Both the position numbers and the translations under genes were made by a program. The notes beneath the pieces were generated by a model. It was not told the DNA's origin, searched no databases, and saw nothing but the letters and a program-made list of their open reading frames with translations. From Microbacterium imperiale (GTDB taxonomy: Bacteria; Actinomycetota; Actinomycetes; Actinomycetales; Microbacteriaceae), in NCBI RefSeq assembly GCF_017876655.1, contig NZ_JAGIOK010000001.1:2542001-2606000 (forward strand): a DNA stretch of 64,000 nucleotides. The letters are read 5' to 3'. Below are positions 40,719 through 50,111 of this stretch, piece by piece (the first letter of the stretch is position 1; every line of letters begins with the position of its first letter).

Positions 40719-42200
40719 ATGTCCATCACCGATGCGCGCCCGACGGGCGACGCCGTACCCGACCCCGCCGGAGATGCCGGCGGCACGCCGTCCCACGAGC
40801 ACGCGCCGCCGCGGCCGAGGCGCCCCTGGCTGATGCCGCTGCTGCTGCGCGTCCACTTCTATGCCGGCATCCTCGTCGGTCCGTTCATCCTCATCGCCGC
40901 CGTGAGCGGTGCACTGTACGTCGTCACGCCGCAGATCGAGCGCGTCGTCTACGCCCACGAGCTGCGGGCTCCGGTTTCGGAGACATCGCTCACGCTGGGC
41001 GAGCAGGTGCGGATCGCCCAGGACCATATCGGCGATGCCGCGACGCTCGCCGCCGTCCGCCCCGCACCGGGACCCGGCGACACGACGCGGGTGATGTTCG
41101 CCCAGGAGGGTCTCGGTCCCAGCGAGACGCGCGCCGTCTTCATCGACCCGGGAACGGGTGAGATCCGCGGCGATCAGACCGTGTACGGCACCAGTGGCGC
41201 GCTGCCCCTGCGCACGTGGGTCGATCAGCTGCACCGCAGCCTCAACCTCGGCGAGCCCGGGCGCCTGTACAGCGAACTCGCCGCCTCGTGGCTCGGCGTC
41301 GTGGTGCTGGCGGGGCTCGGCCTCTGGATCGCCCGGTTCCGCACCACCCGAGCCAAGCGCGACCTCCTGCGTCCGCGACGCGGCGCGACGGGATACCGCC
41401 GGCTCTTCGGCTGGCACGCCTCACTGGGCGTGTGGCTCGTGATCGGTGCCGTGTTCCTGTCGGCCTCGGGTATCACGTGGTCGACGTACGGCGGCGCGAA
41501 CGTCTCGAGCCTGCGAGCCGCGCTGTCGTGGCAGGCGCCCGCGCTCGAGACCGCCCTGGGGGGCGATGCTGCCGCAGGCGACCCGCATGCCGATCATGGC
41601 GTGGTCGCGGCCCCCACTGCCGCGGTCGCGCCCGAGGCGTTCGACGACGTGCTCGCAGTGGCCCGCACCGAGAACGTCGACGTCGGCCTGGTGGAGATCC
41701 GTCCCCCCTCGGCCGCCGGGCAGGCCTGGGTCGTGCAGGAGATCCAGCGCAGCTTCCCGACCCAGGTGGACGCGGTGTCGATCGACGGCGAGACGCTCGC
41801 GGTGGTCGATCGCGTCGACTTCGCGGACTACCCCGTCATGGCGAAGCTGGCGCGCTGGGCCGTGGACCTCCACATGGGGACGATGTTCGGCCTCGTCAAT
41901 CAGATCGTGCTGTTCATCGTGGCCTCCGGCATCGCCGCCATGGTGGTGCTGGGCTATGCGATGTGGTGGAAGCGCCGCCCGACCCGCGACGCCGCTCGCG
42001 GTGCCGGATCAGCGCCCGCGGAAGCGCTGCCGCAGGCGCCGCTCTGGGGGATCGCGCTGGTGGTCGCCGTCGCGATCGGGGTCGGATTCCTGCTGCCGCT
42101 GCTGGGCATCACTCTCGCCGCGTTCGTGATCGGCGACGCCGTCGTTCAGGCCGTGCGCCACCGTCGGCACTCGGTTACGAGACCGCGTCCGACGCGCTAA
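40719..42200 (+). CDS. PepSY-associated transmembrane protein
   Basis: A 493-residue protein with the PepSY_TM layout: first membrane helix (LLRVHFYAGILVGPFILIAA), an extracytoplasmic PepSY domain (LGEQVRIAQDHIGDAATLAA), helix pair with LHRSLNLGEPGRLYSELAA and GWHASLGVWLVIGAVFLSASG, a second PepSY-like domain, and final helices with MGTMFGLVNQIVLFIVASGI. A His-rich stretch (GDPHADHG) is present. GAGGAG precedes the ATG at 40719. Such proteins often accompany iron or copper uptake and reduction; the exact role is unknown. Confidence 0.85.
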   Translation: MSITDARPTGDAVPDPAGDAGGTPSHEHAPPRPRRPWLMPLLLRVHFYAGILVGPFILIAAVSGALYVVTPQIERVVYAHELRAPVSETSLTLGEQVRIAQDHIGDAATLAAVRPAPGPGDTTRVMFAQEGLGPSETRAVFIDPGTGEIRGDQTVYGTSGALPLRTWVDQLHRSLNLGEPGRLYSELAASWLGVVVLAGLGLWIARFRTTRAKRDLLRPRRGATGYRRLFGWHASLGVWLVIGAVFLSASGITWSTYGGANVSSLRAALSWQAPALETALGGDAAAGDPHADHGVVAAPTAAVAPEAFDDVLAVARTENVDVGLVEIRPPSAAGQAWVVQEIQRSFPTQVDAVSIDGETLAVVDRVDFADYPVMAKLARWAVDLHMGTMFGLVNQIVLFIVASGIAAMVVLGYAMWWKRRPTRDAARGAGSAPAEALPQAPLWGIALVVAVAIGVGFLLPLLGITLAAFVIGDAVVQAVRHRRHSVTRPRPTR

Positions 42201-42202
42201 AC

Positions 42203-42217
42203 TGTGGTCAGACCACA
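42203..42217. promoter_or_regulatory. GntR-type operator TGTGGTC-A-GACCACA before the PTS gene
   Basis: A perfect 15-bp palindrome whose core TGGT-CAG-ACCA matches the TGGTnnnACCA pattern of GntR-family sites. It begins in the last base of a possible -10 box (TAAACT, 42198-42203) that itself overlaps the end of the PepSY gene, 89 bp before the PTS start. No GntR gene lies in the window, so the regulator would act in trans. Confidence 0.6.
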
Positions 42218-42305
42218 TCGGCGGTGGGCTTCGTTCTCGGGGAACTCCCAGAGTAAAGTCGTCGTCGAGTACTTCGGCCACGAACCCGGGGAACAGGAGA
42301 TCACC

Positions 42306-44396
42306 ATGGCGACCAGCCCCGCCGAGAAGATCGTCGACGCAGTCGGCGGCCCAGGAAACATCGAGAGTCTGACGCACTGCGCGACGCGTCTGCGATTCCA
42401 ACTGCGCGATTCTTCGAACGTCGATCAGTCGACCGTCGAAGCGATCCCCGGCGTCATGGGCGCCGTCCCGCAGGCCGGGAACCGCTATCAGGTCGTCATC
42501 GGCGGCGCGGTGCAGAACGTCTACAACGACATCAACGCCCTGCCCGCGATGAGCGGAGCCGGTGGCGGCGCGGTCGACGAGGACGACGTCGACTCGGTCA
42601 AGGCGCGCGAGCGCGCGAAGGGCCCGCGCGGCAAGGTCGCCTGGCTCGACTCGCTCTTCGAGTTCCTCTCCGACTCGTTCCGCCCGATCCTCGGGGCGCT
42701 GCTGGGGGCGTCGCTGTTCATCACCTTCATGGCGCTGATGGCGACCCTCGGCGTCATCCCCGCCTGGAACGCCCCCGGCGTGACGCTCGAGCCCTCGTGG
42801 CAGTTCGTCAACCTGATGTGGCAGTGCGTCTTCATCTTCCTGCCGCTGATGGTCGCCTACAACGCCGCGAAGAAGGTCGGCGCCGACCCGTGGGTCGGCT
42901 TCGCCATCATGGCCGTCGTGATGCTGCCGGGCTTCACCGGCCTCGCCGACCAGGAGGGCGCTCGGCAGCTGACCTTCCTCGGCTCGGACATCACCACGAT
43001 CCCGGTGTTCGGCCTTCCGCTGACGATCTTCAGCTACGACTCGCAGGTGTTCCCGCCGCTGCTCATGGCGGGCGTGCTCGGCCTGCTCTGGAAGGGTCTG
43101 CGCAAGGTCATCCCCGAGAACATCCAGCTGATCTTCGTCCCGTTCCTCGCGATGCTGATCATGATCCCGCTCACCGCGTTCCTGATCGGACCCATCGGCG
43201 TCTACGCCGGTGCAGCGCTGGCCAACCTGCTGAGCTCGATCAACACCTTCTCGCCGTTCATCTTCGCGATCGTGATCCCGCTGGCCTACCCGTTCATGGT
43301 GCCGCTCGGCCTGCACTGGCCGATCAATGCCATCATGCTGCTGAACATCCAGACCCTCGGCTACGACTTCATCCAGGGCCCCATGGGCGCGTGGAACTTC
43401 GCGTGCTTCGGCGCGACCGCCGGTGTGCTCTGGATCGCCTGGCGCGCCCGTGACAAGCAGATGCGCCAGACCGCGACGGGCGCCCTGGCGGCCGGTCTGC
43501 TCGGCGGTATCTCCGAGCCCTCGCTGTACGGCATCCACCTGCGGTTCAAGCGCATCTACCCGCGGATGCTGGTCGGCTGCCTCGTCGGCGGTCTCATCAT
43601 CGGCATCGGCGGTGGCGTGAAGACGCAGGCGTTCGTGTTCACCTCGCTGCTGACGATCCCCGCCTTCGACTCGGTGATCCTCTACGGCATCGCCGTCCTG
43701 TCGTCGTTCGTCGTGGCGATGGTCCTCGTCATCATCAGCGACTACCGCACCCCCGAGCAGCGCGCCGAGTTCGAGGCCCAGCGCGACAAGGCCGAGGCGA
43801 AGCTCCAGGCTGCGGGCGCTCCGGCCGCCGCCGCGACGTCCGCTGCCGCCGCCGGCTCGGCGACGGAGACTCCGGCCGCGACCTCGCAGGGCACCGCGAC
43901 CGCGACGCTCGAGAAGCCCGGGGCGACCGATGAGGTCTCGACGGCGATCGAGATCGCCTCGCCGCTCGACGGCACGGCGGTGGCGCTGTCGGAGGTCCCC
44001 GACCCCGTCTTCGGCGGCGGTGTGATGGGCCCCGGCGTCGCGATCGAGCCGACCGGCAACACCGTGGTCTCGCCCGGTGCCGGCACGGTCGCCGCGGCGC
44101 AGCCCACCGGCCACGCGTTCGGGCTCGAGCTCGACAACGGCGTGGAGCTGCTGATCCACGTCGGCATCGACACCGTCAACCTGAAGGGCGAGGGCTTCGA
44201 GGTCCACGTCAAGGCCGGAGACCGCGTCGAGCAGGGCACCCCGCTCGTCACCTTCGACCGCTCGGTCATCGAGAAGGCGGGCTACCCGCTGATCACCCCG
44301 GTGATCGTCCTCAACGGCGACGCGTTCGCCACGGTCGACCCGGTGGGCCTGGGCGCCACCACCGCGGGCTCGCCCCTGCTGGTCGTCGAGAAGTAA
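42306..44396 (+). CDS. PTS sugar transporter, fused IIBCA (beta-glucoside/sucrose/glucose-type)
   Basis: A 696-residue phosphotransferase permease. The IIB domain comes first with phospho-Cys C25 in LTHCATRLRF. The IIC domain spans about residues 110-480 with ten or so helices and the GGISEPSLYGIHLRFKR motif. An Ala/Thr-rich linker leads to IIA (about 545-696) with H603 in GHAFGLEL and the phospho-His H618 in LLIHVGIDTV. Domain order B-C-A is that of the Bgl-type family. CAGGAGAT is the ribosome site. Sugar specificity is not certain. A GntR-type operator lies upstream. Confidence 0.92.
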   Translation: MATSPAEKIVDAVGGPGNIESLTHCATRLRFQLRDSSNVDQSTVEAIPGVMGAVPQAGNRYQVVIGGAVQNVYNDINALPAMSGAGGGAVDEDDVDSVKARERAKGPRGKVAWLDSLFEFLSDSFRPILGALLGASLFITFMALMATLGVIPAWNAPGVTLEPSWQFVNLMWQCVFIFLPLMVAYNAAKKVGADPWVGFAIMAVVMLPGFTGLADQEGARQLTFLGSDITTIPVFGLPLTIFSYDSQVFPPLLMAGVLGLLWKGLRKVIPENIQLIFVPFLAMLIMIPLTAFLIGPIGVYAGAALANLLSSINTFSPFIFAIVIPLAYPFMVPLGLHWPINAIMLLNIQTLGYDFIQGPMGAWNFACFGATAGVLWIAWRARDKQMRQTATGALAAGLLGGISEPSLYGIHLRFKRIYPRMLVGCLVGGLIIGIGGGVKTQAFVFTSLLTIPAFDSVILYGIAVLSSFVVAMVLVIISDYRTPEQRAEFEAQRDKAEAKLQAAGAPAAAATSAAAAGSATETPAATSQGTATATLEKPGATDEVSTAIEIASPLDGTAVALSEVPDPVFGGGVMGPGVAIEPTGNTVVSPGAGTVAAAQPTGHAFGLELDNGVELLIHVGIDTVNLKGEGFEVHVKAGDRVEQGTPLVTFDRSVIEKAGYPLITPVIVLNGDAFATVDPVGLGATTAGSPLLVVEK

Positions 44397-44403
44397 CCCG
44401 CTG

Positions 44404-44465
44404 ACGCCGACGCGCCGGCGCCCGCCCCCGAGGTCCTCGGGGTGACGGGCCCGGCGCGTCGGCGT
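44404..44465. terminator. Bidirectional terminator-like hairpin
   Basis: ACGCCGACGCGCCGG (44404-44418) pairs perfectly with CCGGCGCGTCGGCGT (44451-44465); an inner CCCCGAG/CTCGGGG hairpin sits in the loop. It separates the PTS gene (+) from the oxidoreductase-methyltransferase gene (-). Confidence 0.65.
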
Positions 44466-44489
44466 TTCGGCGTGCGGAGGCAGACGGCT

Positions 44490-46043
44490 TCAGTCGCGTC
44501 GGCGCAGCAGCAGGATGCCGTCGGTGCGGTGCGCCGGTTCGGCGTCGGCTGTCGCAGCGGAGCTGCGCTCGCGGATCTCCTCGCGCTCGACCTCCCACAC
44601 CTGCGGGTCGAGCTCGAGCGCCGCCCGCTCCTGCGCCGGGGTCGCGAAGGGCGGGTGCTCGTGGCCGCCGGGCGCGGTGCCCAGGTGCGACACGACGAGC
44701 AGGCGACCCCCGGGCGCGACGTGACGCATCGCGGCCCGCAGCAGGGTGATCCGCGAGAACTCCGGGTCCCAGGAGTGCAGGAAGCTGGCCGTGACGAGGT
44801 CGAACGCGCCGAGATCGGCGTCGTCGAGCTCTCCGGCGATGAAGGTCGCCTCGACGGCCGTGTTCCGGGCGGCATCGCGCGCCCGGGCGATCGCCGTCGC
44901 CGAGAGATCGACGCCCGTGACCGACCACCCGCATGCCGCGAGCCACAGCGCGTCGCCGCCCTCGCCGCAGCCGAGATCGAGAGCGGTGCCCGCGCGCAGG
45001 GCACGGCTCTCCTCCAGCTCGGTGATGACGGACGCGGTGGTCTCGTTCACGCGCCCCGACCACACCCGATCGGTCTCGGCGTACCGCGCCTCCCAGTCGG
45101 CGGCATGCCCGCGCCGACGCTCGACCGCGGCGGCCGCGTCAGCCCCCACGAGTGCGCCGTTCACGGCGGCCCCGGCCATCGAGCCGGCCCCCATCGACAG
45201 CGGGACGTTGCCCATTGGGGTGACGACGTTGCCCGCGGCCCACACGCGCGGGTGGCTCGTCGCGCCGACGGCGTCGGCGGCGATGAAGGACCCGACCGGC
45301 CCCTCCGCGCGAGCGAGGCCGAGGTCGGCGAGGAAGCCGTCGTGGGGCTCGAGGGTGCCGCCGGTGAAGATCGCGTCGATCGCGATCCGCTCGCCATCAG
45401 CGGTCACGACGGCGTCGATCTCCGCGCCGTCACCCACGACCTCGACGACGGGCTCGGTCACGATCCGGATGCCGCGCGCGTGCAGGCGCTCGCGCACCTC
45501 GTCACCCGGATCGCCGAGCGCGGCCGTGAAGGCGACGATCTCGGGGCTCCACTGCCGCACCAGTTCGATCTGGTGCAGGCTCAGCGGCGAGGTCGCCAGC
45601 ACGCCGATCCGACGGTCGCGGACCTCCCAGCCGTGGCAGTAGGGGCAGTGCAGCACCGTGCGGCCCCACCGCTCGGCGAGGCCGGGGATCGGTGGCAGGC
45701 GGTCCGTCACGCCGGTCGCCGCGATGAGGGCGCGCGTGGTGATGCTCGTGCCGTCCGCGAGGAAGACCTCGAGGCCGCCGTCCACCTCGGCGACGCGGTC
45801 GACGTGCGCCGCGCGGAACGCGACGCCGTACGCCTCGGCCTCTTGGCGTCCCCGGCGGCGCAGGTCGGCGGGTGAGAGGCCGTCGAAGCCGACGACGGCG
45901 TGCATGTGCTCGGCGAAGCGGTTGCGCGGGCTCGCGGAGTCGAGCACGAGGGTGCGGCGGCGGGCGCGCCCGAGCATCTGGGCGGCGCTCAGGCCCGCGG
46001 GCCCGCCACCGACGATGACGACGTCTTGATCGAAGGTCTGCAT
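44490..46043 (-). CDS. Thioredoxin-reductase-like oxidoreductase fused to SAM methyltransferase
   Basis: A 517-residue two-domain protein. Residues 1-310 form a FAD/NADPH fold: VVIVGGGPAGLSAAQMLG, the redox pair C133-C136 in HCPYCHGWE, and a late AAGNVVTPMGN. Residues about 318-517 are a class I methyltransferase with motif I at ALDLGCGEGGDALWLA (355-370) and LVTASFLHSWDPEF. The ATG at 46043 fits the family start. It is divergent from an XRE-cupin gene. Substrates are unknown; thiol or metalloid/xenobiotic modification is possible but unproven. Confidence 0.88.
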   Translation of the reverse strand: MQTFDQDVVIVGGGPAGLSAAQMLGRARRRTLVLDSASPRNRFAEHMHAVVGFDGLSPADLRRRGRQEAEAYGVAFRAAHVDRVAEVDGGLEVFLADGTSITTRALIAATGVTDRLPPIPGLAERWGRTVLHCPYCHGWEVRDRRIGVLATSPLSLHQIELVRQWSPEIVAFTAALGDPGDEVRERLHARGIRIVTEPVVEVVGDGAEIDAVVTADGERIAIDAIFTGGTLEPHDGFLADLGLARAEGPVGSFIAADAVGATSHPRVWAAGNVVTPMGNVPLSMGAGSMAGAAVNGALVGADAAAAVERRRGHAADWEARYAETDRVWSGRVNETTASVITELEESRALRAGTALDLGCGEGGDALWLAACGWSVTGVDLSATAIARARDAARNTAVEATFIAGELDDADLGAFDLVTASFLHSWDPEFSRITLLRAAMRHVAPGGRLLVVSHLGTAPGGHEHPPFATPAQERAALELDPQVWEVEREEIRERSSAATADAEPAHRTDGILLLRRRD

Positions 46044-46075
46044 GGGAACAGCATCCGTGCCGGCGTGCAGGAGTA

Positions 46076-46089
46076 GCAAACCAGTTTGC
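46076..46089. promoter_or_regulatory. Inverted repeat GCAAAC-CA-GTTTGC, probable XRE operator
   Basis: Perfect 6-bp arms (46076-46081 and 46084-46089) with a 2-bp spacer lie between the divergent starts at 46043 and 46110. A second weaker repeat TTGC-N7-GCAA (46086-46100) overlaps its right side. The site is placed to control both genes. Confidence 0.6.
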
Positions 46090-46109
46090 GGAAATGGCAA
46101 GATGGGGTC

Positions 46110-46664
46110 ATGACAGGTCTCGAACAGATCGGCCCGCGCCTGCGCGCGGCACGGCAGGAGCGCGGTCTCACCCTCGACGAGCTCGCGACGCGCGCGGGCA
46201 TGTCGGCGAGCACCCTGTCACGGCTCGAATCGGGCAAGCGGCAAGCGAGCCTCGAGCTGCTGCTGCCGCTCACCCGGCAGCTCGGCATCCGCATCGACGA
46301 CCTCGTCCCCGACGAGCGCCCCGACCCGCGGGTGCGGCGGCCATCGGTCACGCGGCACGGCCACATCGTGGCGCCGCTCACGCGCGAGAGCTCGCCCGTG
46401 CAGACCTACAAGGTGACCTTTCCGCCGCTCGACGCGGCCCCGGCCCCGCGGGTGCACGAGGGATTCGAGTGGTTCTACGTGCTGAGCGGCCGGGTGCGGC
46501 TGGTGCTCGGCGAGCAGGAGCTCGAGCTCGGGGCGGGCGAGGCGGCGGAGTTCGACACCCGCGTCCCGCACTCCATCAGCGCCCTGGGCTCGCGCCCGGC
46601 CGAGCTCATCAGCATCTTCAACTCCGCCGGCGAGCGGATGCACACCCGCGTCGCCGCCGACTGA
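46110..46664 (+). CDS. XRE-family regulator with C-terminal cupin
   Basis: A 184-residue regulator. The N-terminal HTH is LRAARQERGLTLDELATRAG followed by MSASTLSRLESGKRQASLELL (in parts, residues 10-50). The C-terminal cupin (about 100-180) has HEGFEWFYVLSGRVRLVLG and LGAGEAAEFDTRVPHSISA, with His and Glu at metal or ligand positions. The ATG is 6 nt after CAAGAT (46098-46103). It is divergent from the flavoenzyme-methyltransferase gene, so it is inferred to control it in response to a small ligand. Confidence 0.9.
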   Translation: MTGLEQIGPRLRAARQERGLTLDELATRAGMSASTLSRLESGKRQASLELLLPLTRQLGIRIDDLVPDERPDPRVRRPSVTRHGHIVAPLTRESSPVQTYKVTFPPLDAAPAPRVHEGFEWFYVLSGRVRLVLGEQELELGAGEAAEFDTRVPHSISALGSRPAELISIFNSAGERMHTRVAAD

Positions 46665-46690
46665 CCCCGCCGCCGCGTCGACTCGACGGA

Positions 46691-46724
46691 AAGGGCGGAT
46701 GCCGGAACTCCGACATCCGCCCTT
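46691..46724. terminator. Bidirectional terminator-like hairpin
   Basis: AAGGGCGGATG (46691-46701) pairs perfectly with CATCCGCCCTT (46714-46724) around a 12-nt loop between the XRE-cupin gene (+) and the 3' end of pgi (-). Confidence 0.65.
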
Positions 46725-46737
46725 CTCGGCGACTCGA

Positions 46738-48432
46738 TCAGACGCGCCAGGCCTGGCGGTGCGCCTGGTAGTAGGCCAGGAGGGACCGGGTCGAGGCGTC
46801 CTGCGCCGCGAGCGCGTCGTCGTCGCCCTCGATCGCCGGGGCGATCTGCAGGGCCAGCTGCTTGCCCAGCTCGACGCCCCACTGGTCGAAGGAGTTGATG
46901 CCCCAGATCGTGCCCTGCGTGAACGTGATGTGCTCGTACAGCGCGATCAGCTCGCCGAGCACCGTCGGCGTGAGCGCGGGCGCGAAGATCGACGTCGTGG
47001 GCCGGTTGCCGGGGAAGGTCCGCGCGGCGACGAGCGCCCCGGTGGTGCCCTCGGCCTCGACCTCGGCGGCGGTCTTGCCGAAGGCGAGCGCCTTGGTCTG
47101 CGCGAGGAAGTTCGCCAGGAACAGGCCGTGCACATCGCGGCCGCCGTCGGTGAGCGGATAGGCCGGGTTGACGAAGGCGATGAAGTCGGCGGGGATCAGC
47201 CGCGTGCCCTGGTGGATGAGCTGGTAGAAGGCGTGCTGGCCGTTGGTGCCGGGCTCGCCCCAGAAGACCTCGCCGGTGTCGGAGGTCACGGGGGTGCCGT
47301 CCCAGCGGACCGACTTGCCGTTCGACTCCATGGTCAGCTGCTGCAGGTAGGCCGCGAAGCGGTGCAGCTGCTGCGCATAGGGCAGGACGGCGTGCGTCTG
47401 GGCGCCGAGGAAGTTCGTGTACCAGACGTTGAGCAGACCCATGAGGACGGGCACGTTCTTCTCGAGCGGGGTGGATGCCACGTGCTCGTCGACCGCGTGG
47501 AAACCCGCCAGCAGCTCGCGGAACGCGTCGGGTCCGAGCTCGATGGCCAGCGACAGGCCGATCGCCGAGTCGACGGAATAGCGGCCGCCCACCCAGTCCC
47601 AGAAGCCGAACGCGTTGGCGGGGTCGATGCCGAACGCCTCGACCTTGTCGAGGGCCGTCGAGACGGCGACGAAGTGGTGCGCGACGGCATCCGTCTTCTT
47701 CGCCTCGCTGTCGTCGATCGCACCGGCCTGCTGCAGGCCCGCCCACAGCCAGTCGCGGGCGAGGCGCGCGTTGGTCAGGGTCTCGAGGGTCGTGAAGGTC
47801 TTCGACGCGACGATGAACAGCGTCGTCTCGGGGTCGAGGTCGGCGGTCTTGTTCGCGATGTCGAACGGGTCGATGTTCGAGACGAACCGCGCCTGGATGC
47901 CGGCGGTGGCGTAGGGGCGCAGCGCCTCGGAGATCATGACCGGTCCGAGGTCGGAGCCGCCGATGCCGATGTTCACGACGTGCGTGACCTTCTTGCCGGT
48001 GACGCCGGTCCACTCGCCGGAGCGCACGCGGTCGGCGAAGGCCGACATCTTCTCGAGCACCTGCTGGACGTCGGCGTCGACCTGCTGGCCGTCCACCACG
48101 AGCGCGGGCGTGGCACCGGCCGGGCGGCGCAGCGCGGTGTGCAGCACGGCGCGGTCCTCGGTGGTGTTGATGTGCTCGCCCGCGAGCATCGCGGCGTAGC
48201 GCTCGGCGACGCCCGTCTGCTCGGCCAGGCGCACGAGGGCGGCGACGATCTCGTCCGTGACGAGGTTCTTCGACAGGTCGACGTGCAGGTCGGCCAGCGG
48301 CAGGCTGAGGCGGTCGACCCGGCCCGGGTCGGCGTCGAACCAGCCGCGCAGGTCGGGGGTGAATCCGTTCTTCAGCGACTCGAGGTCGGCCCAGGCGGCG
48401 GTGGAGGTGGCATCGATGGGAGCAGCGGTCAC
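46738..48432 (-). CDS. pgi: Glucose-6-phosphate isomerase
   Basis: A 564-residue enzyme interconverting glucose-6-P and fructose-6-P. Signature segments are [45 protein letters not shown] (PGI signature 1 region) and [18 protein letters not shown] with catalytic Glu and His. The GTG start at 48432 is exactly 6 nt after TAGCGT (minus strand 48444-48439) and at the same time overlaps the aztA stop by 4 nt. It can therefore be made both from its own leaderless transcript and by read-through from aztA. Confidence 0.96.
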   Translation of the reverse strand: MTAAPIDATSTAAWADLESLKNGFTPDLRGWFDADPGRVDRLSLPLADLHVDLSKNLVTDEIVAALVRLAEQTGVAERYAAMLAGEHINTTEDRAVLHTALRRPAGATPALVVDGQQVDADVQQVLEKMSAFADRVRSGEWTGVTGKKVTHVVNIGIGGSDLGPVMISEALRPYATAGIQARFVSNIDPFDIANKTADLDPETTLFIVASKTFTTLETLTNARLARDWLWAGLQQAGAIDDSEAKKTDAVAHHFVAVSTALDKVEAFGIDPANAFGFWDWVGGRYSVDSAIGLSLAIELGPDAFRELLAGFHAVDEHVASTPLEKNVPVLMGLLNVWYTNFLGAQTHAVLPYAQQLHRFAAYLQQLTMESNGKSVRWDGTPVTSDTGEVFWGEPGTNGQHAFYQLIHQGTRLIPADFIAFVNPAYPLTDGGRDVHGLFLANFLAQTKALAFGKTAAEVEAEGTTGALVAARTFPGNRPTTSIFAPALTPTVLGELIALYEHITFTQGTIWGINSFDQWGVELGKQLALQIAPAIEGDDDALAAQDASTRSLLAYYQAHRQAWRV

Positions 48433-49184
48433 GCTCTCACGCTAGCCGCGGAGCCGTGCCCCCGTCCACGCGACGCGGCGGGAGAAGTCTCGAGCGGCGC
48501 CTCGGTCGACTCCTGCGCCGGTTCGGCGGCGATCCGGCCGTCGGCGAGGCGGCAGACGGCGTCGACCGCGCCCAGCTCGGCGAGGTCGTGGGTCACGACG
48601 ATCACGGCGACGCCCGCGCGCGCCACGGTCGACAGAGCGGATGCCGCCGCTTCGCGCGACGCGGCGTCGAGACCGCTCATCGGCTCGTCGAGCAGCAGCA
48701 GGTCGGCGTCCTGCGCGAGTGCCTGTGCCAGGTAGGCCCGCTGACGCTGCCCGCCCGACAGGACTCCGAGCGGGCGGCGGGCGAGGGCGCTGAGTCCGAC
48801 GGTCTCGATGGCTTCGGCGACGCGGGCGCGGTCACTGCGGCGCAGCGGCAGGAAGGGGCCGCGGTCTCGCCACCGTCCCATCGAGACGAGATCGGTGACC
48901 GTGAGCGGCAGCCGCGCGCCGTCGTTCGTCGACTGGGGCACGAGGCCCACGCGTGTGCCCGCGGGTCGCCGCACGGTGCCGGAGGTCGGAGGAAGGAGCC
49001 CCGCCGAGACCGCGAGCAGCGTCGACTTCCCCGAGCCGTTGGCCCCGACGACGGCGAGGATCTCGCCGCGAACGGCATCCAGGTCCACGCCGCGCAACGC
49101 CTCATGGCCCTCGAACGAGACGCGGATGTCGCGGAGTTCGAGCACGCGGTCATGCGGCGAGGAGGTGGCGGTGGGGGAGGGCAT
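48429..49184 (-). CDS. aztA: Zinc ABC transporter ATP-binding protein (AztA-like)
   Basis: A 251-residue ABC ATPase: Walker [10 protein letters not shown] (47-55), Q-loop in [10 protein letters not shown], signature [12 protein letters not shown] and Walker B LLLLDEP followed by VVTHD. The ATG at 49184 is preferred; the open frame extends far upstream but in Arg-rich, non-family sequence. It diverges from the permease gene across a Zur-like box, and overlaps pgi downstream by GTGA. It would power Zn2+ import with the permease and AztC. Confidence 0.88.
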   Translation of the reverse strand: MPSPTATSSPHDRVLELRDIRVSFEGHEALRGVDLDAVRGEILAVVGANGSGKSTLLAVSAGLLPPTSGTVRRPAGTRVGLVPQSTNDGARLPLTVTDLVSMGRWRDRGPFLPLRRSDRARVAEAIETVGLSALARRPLGVLSGGQRQRAYLAQALAQDADLLLLDEPMSGLDAASREAAASALSTVARAGVAVIVVTHDLAELGAVDAVCRLADGRIAAEPAQESTEAPLETSPAASRGRGHGSAASVRA

Positions 49185-49201
49185 CCCTCGATTATTGCAA
49201 A

Positions 49202-49216
49202 TGAAAACGGTTCTCA
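49202..49216. promoter_or_regulatory. Zur-like box between aztA and aztB
   Basis: TGAAAAC (49202-49208), a central G, and GTTCTCA (49210-49216) form an inverted repeat with one mismatch, in an AT-rich patch (TTGCAAATGAAAACGG) that stands out from the surroundings. It matches the TGAAAA-N-TTTTCA style of Fur/Zur-family zinc boxes and lies 17 bp from the aztA start and 22 bp from the aztB start, so it can control both directions. Confidence 0.7.
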
Positions 49217-49238
49217 AAGTCATGTACAGTCGTCGATC

Positions 49239-50111
49239 GTGTCCCTCCTGCTCGATCCGTTCTCCGTCGCGTTCGTCCAGCGTGCCCTGCTCGGCGGCGC
49301 CCTCGTGGCGATCGTCTGCGGCATCGTCGGCACCTGGGTCGTCCTGCGCGGGATGGCGTTCCTCGGCGAGGCGATGGCCCACGGCATGCTGCCCGGCGTC
49401 GCCGTGGCGACGCTCACGGGCTTCCCGCCGATGGTCGGGGCAGCGCTGAGCGCGGCCGTCATGTCCGTCGGTGTCGGCGCCCTGCAACGGCGCGGCCGGC
49501 TCTCGGCCGACACCAGCATCGGGCTGCTCTTCGTGGCCAGCCTGTCGCTCGGCGTCATCGTCATCTCGGCATCGAGGAGCTTCGCCACCGATGCCTCCGC
49601 CATCCTCTTCGGCGAGATCCTCGCCATCGGGACGGGTGATCTCGCGGCCCTCGCTGTGGCGCTGCTCGTCACCGTCGTCGTCGCCACGCTCGGTCACCGC
49701 TCGTTCGTCGCGCTCACCGTCGACCCGCGTCAGGCGCAGCTGCTCGGCCTCCGCCCGCGAGCGGCCCATTTCGTGCTGGTCGGGCTCGTGACGCTCGCCG
49801 TCGTCTCCGCCTACCAGGCCGTCGGATCGCTCCTGGTCGTCGGGATGCTGCTCGGGCCCGCCGTGGCCGCCGGACGCTGGACCCGCCGGATCGTGCCCAC
49901 GATGGCGCTCGCCGCCGTCATCGGCACGCTTTCGGTCGCCGTCGGCCTGCTGCTGTCGTGGCATCTGGCGACCGCGGCCGGCGCCACCGTCGCCTTCACC
50001 GCAATCTGCTCGGGCGCCCTCTCGACCGGCCTGCACGCCCTGGTCTTCGCCGTGCGCCGTCGCGTCGCCCCCGTCTCCGTCATCCCGAACACCCCGGAAA
50101 GGACCGCATGA
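49239..50111 (+). CDS. aztB: Zinc ABC transporter permease (AztB-like)
   Basis: A 290-residue ZnuB/MntB-type permease with about eight membrane segments, starting LLDPFSVAFVQRALLGGALV. Family marks are VVLRGMAFLGEAMAHGMLPG, RRGRLSADTSIGLLFVASLS and AYQAVGSLLVVGMLLGPAVA. The GTG start at 49239 follows TACAGT (49225-49230) by 8 nt and has no ribosome site, so it may be nearly leaderless. Its stop overlaps the next gene by ATGA. It sits downstream of the Zur-like box. Confidence 0.9.
   Translation: MSLLLDPFSVAFVQRALLGGALVAIVCGIVGTWVVLRGMAFLGEAMAHGMLPGVAVATLTGFPPMVGAALSAAVMSVGVGALQRRGRLSADTSIGLLFVASLSLGVIVISASRSFATDASAILFGEILAIGTGDLAALAVALLVTVVVATLGHRSFVALTVDPRQAQLLGLRPRAAHFVLVGLVTLAVVSAYQAVGSLLVVGMLLGPAVAAGRWTRRIVPTMALAAVIGTLSVAVGLLLSWHLATAAGATVAFTAICSGALSTGLHALVFAVRRRVAPVSVIPNTPERTA

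Noticed and set aside
44490..46043. Frameshift or artificial fusion between a flavoenzyme gene and a methyltransferase gene.
   Set aside because: The frame is open throughout and the linker is normal; fused proteins of this kind are known in actinobacteria, so it is taken as a true fusion.
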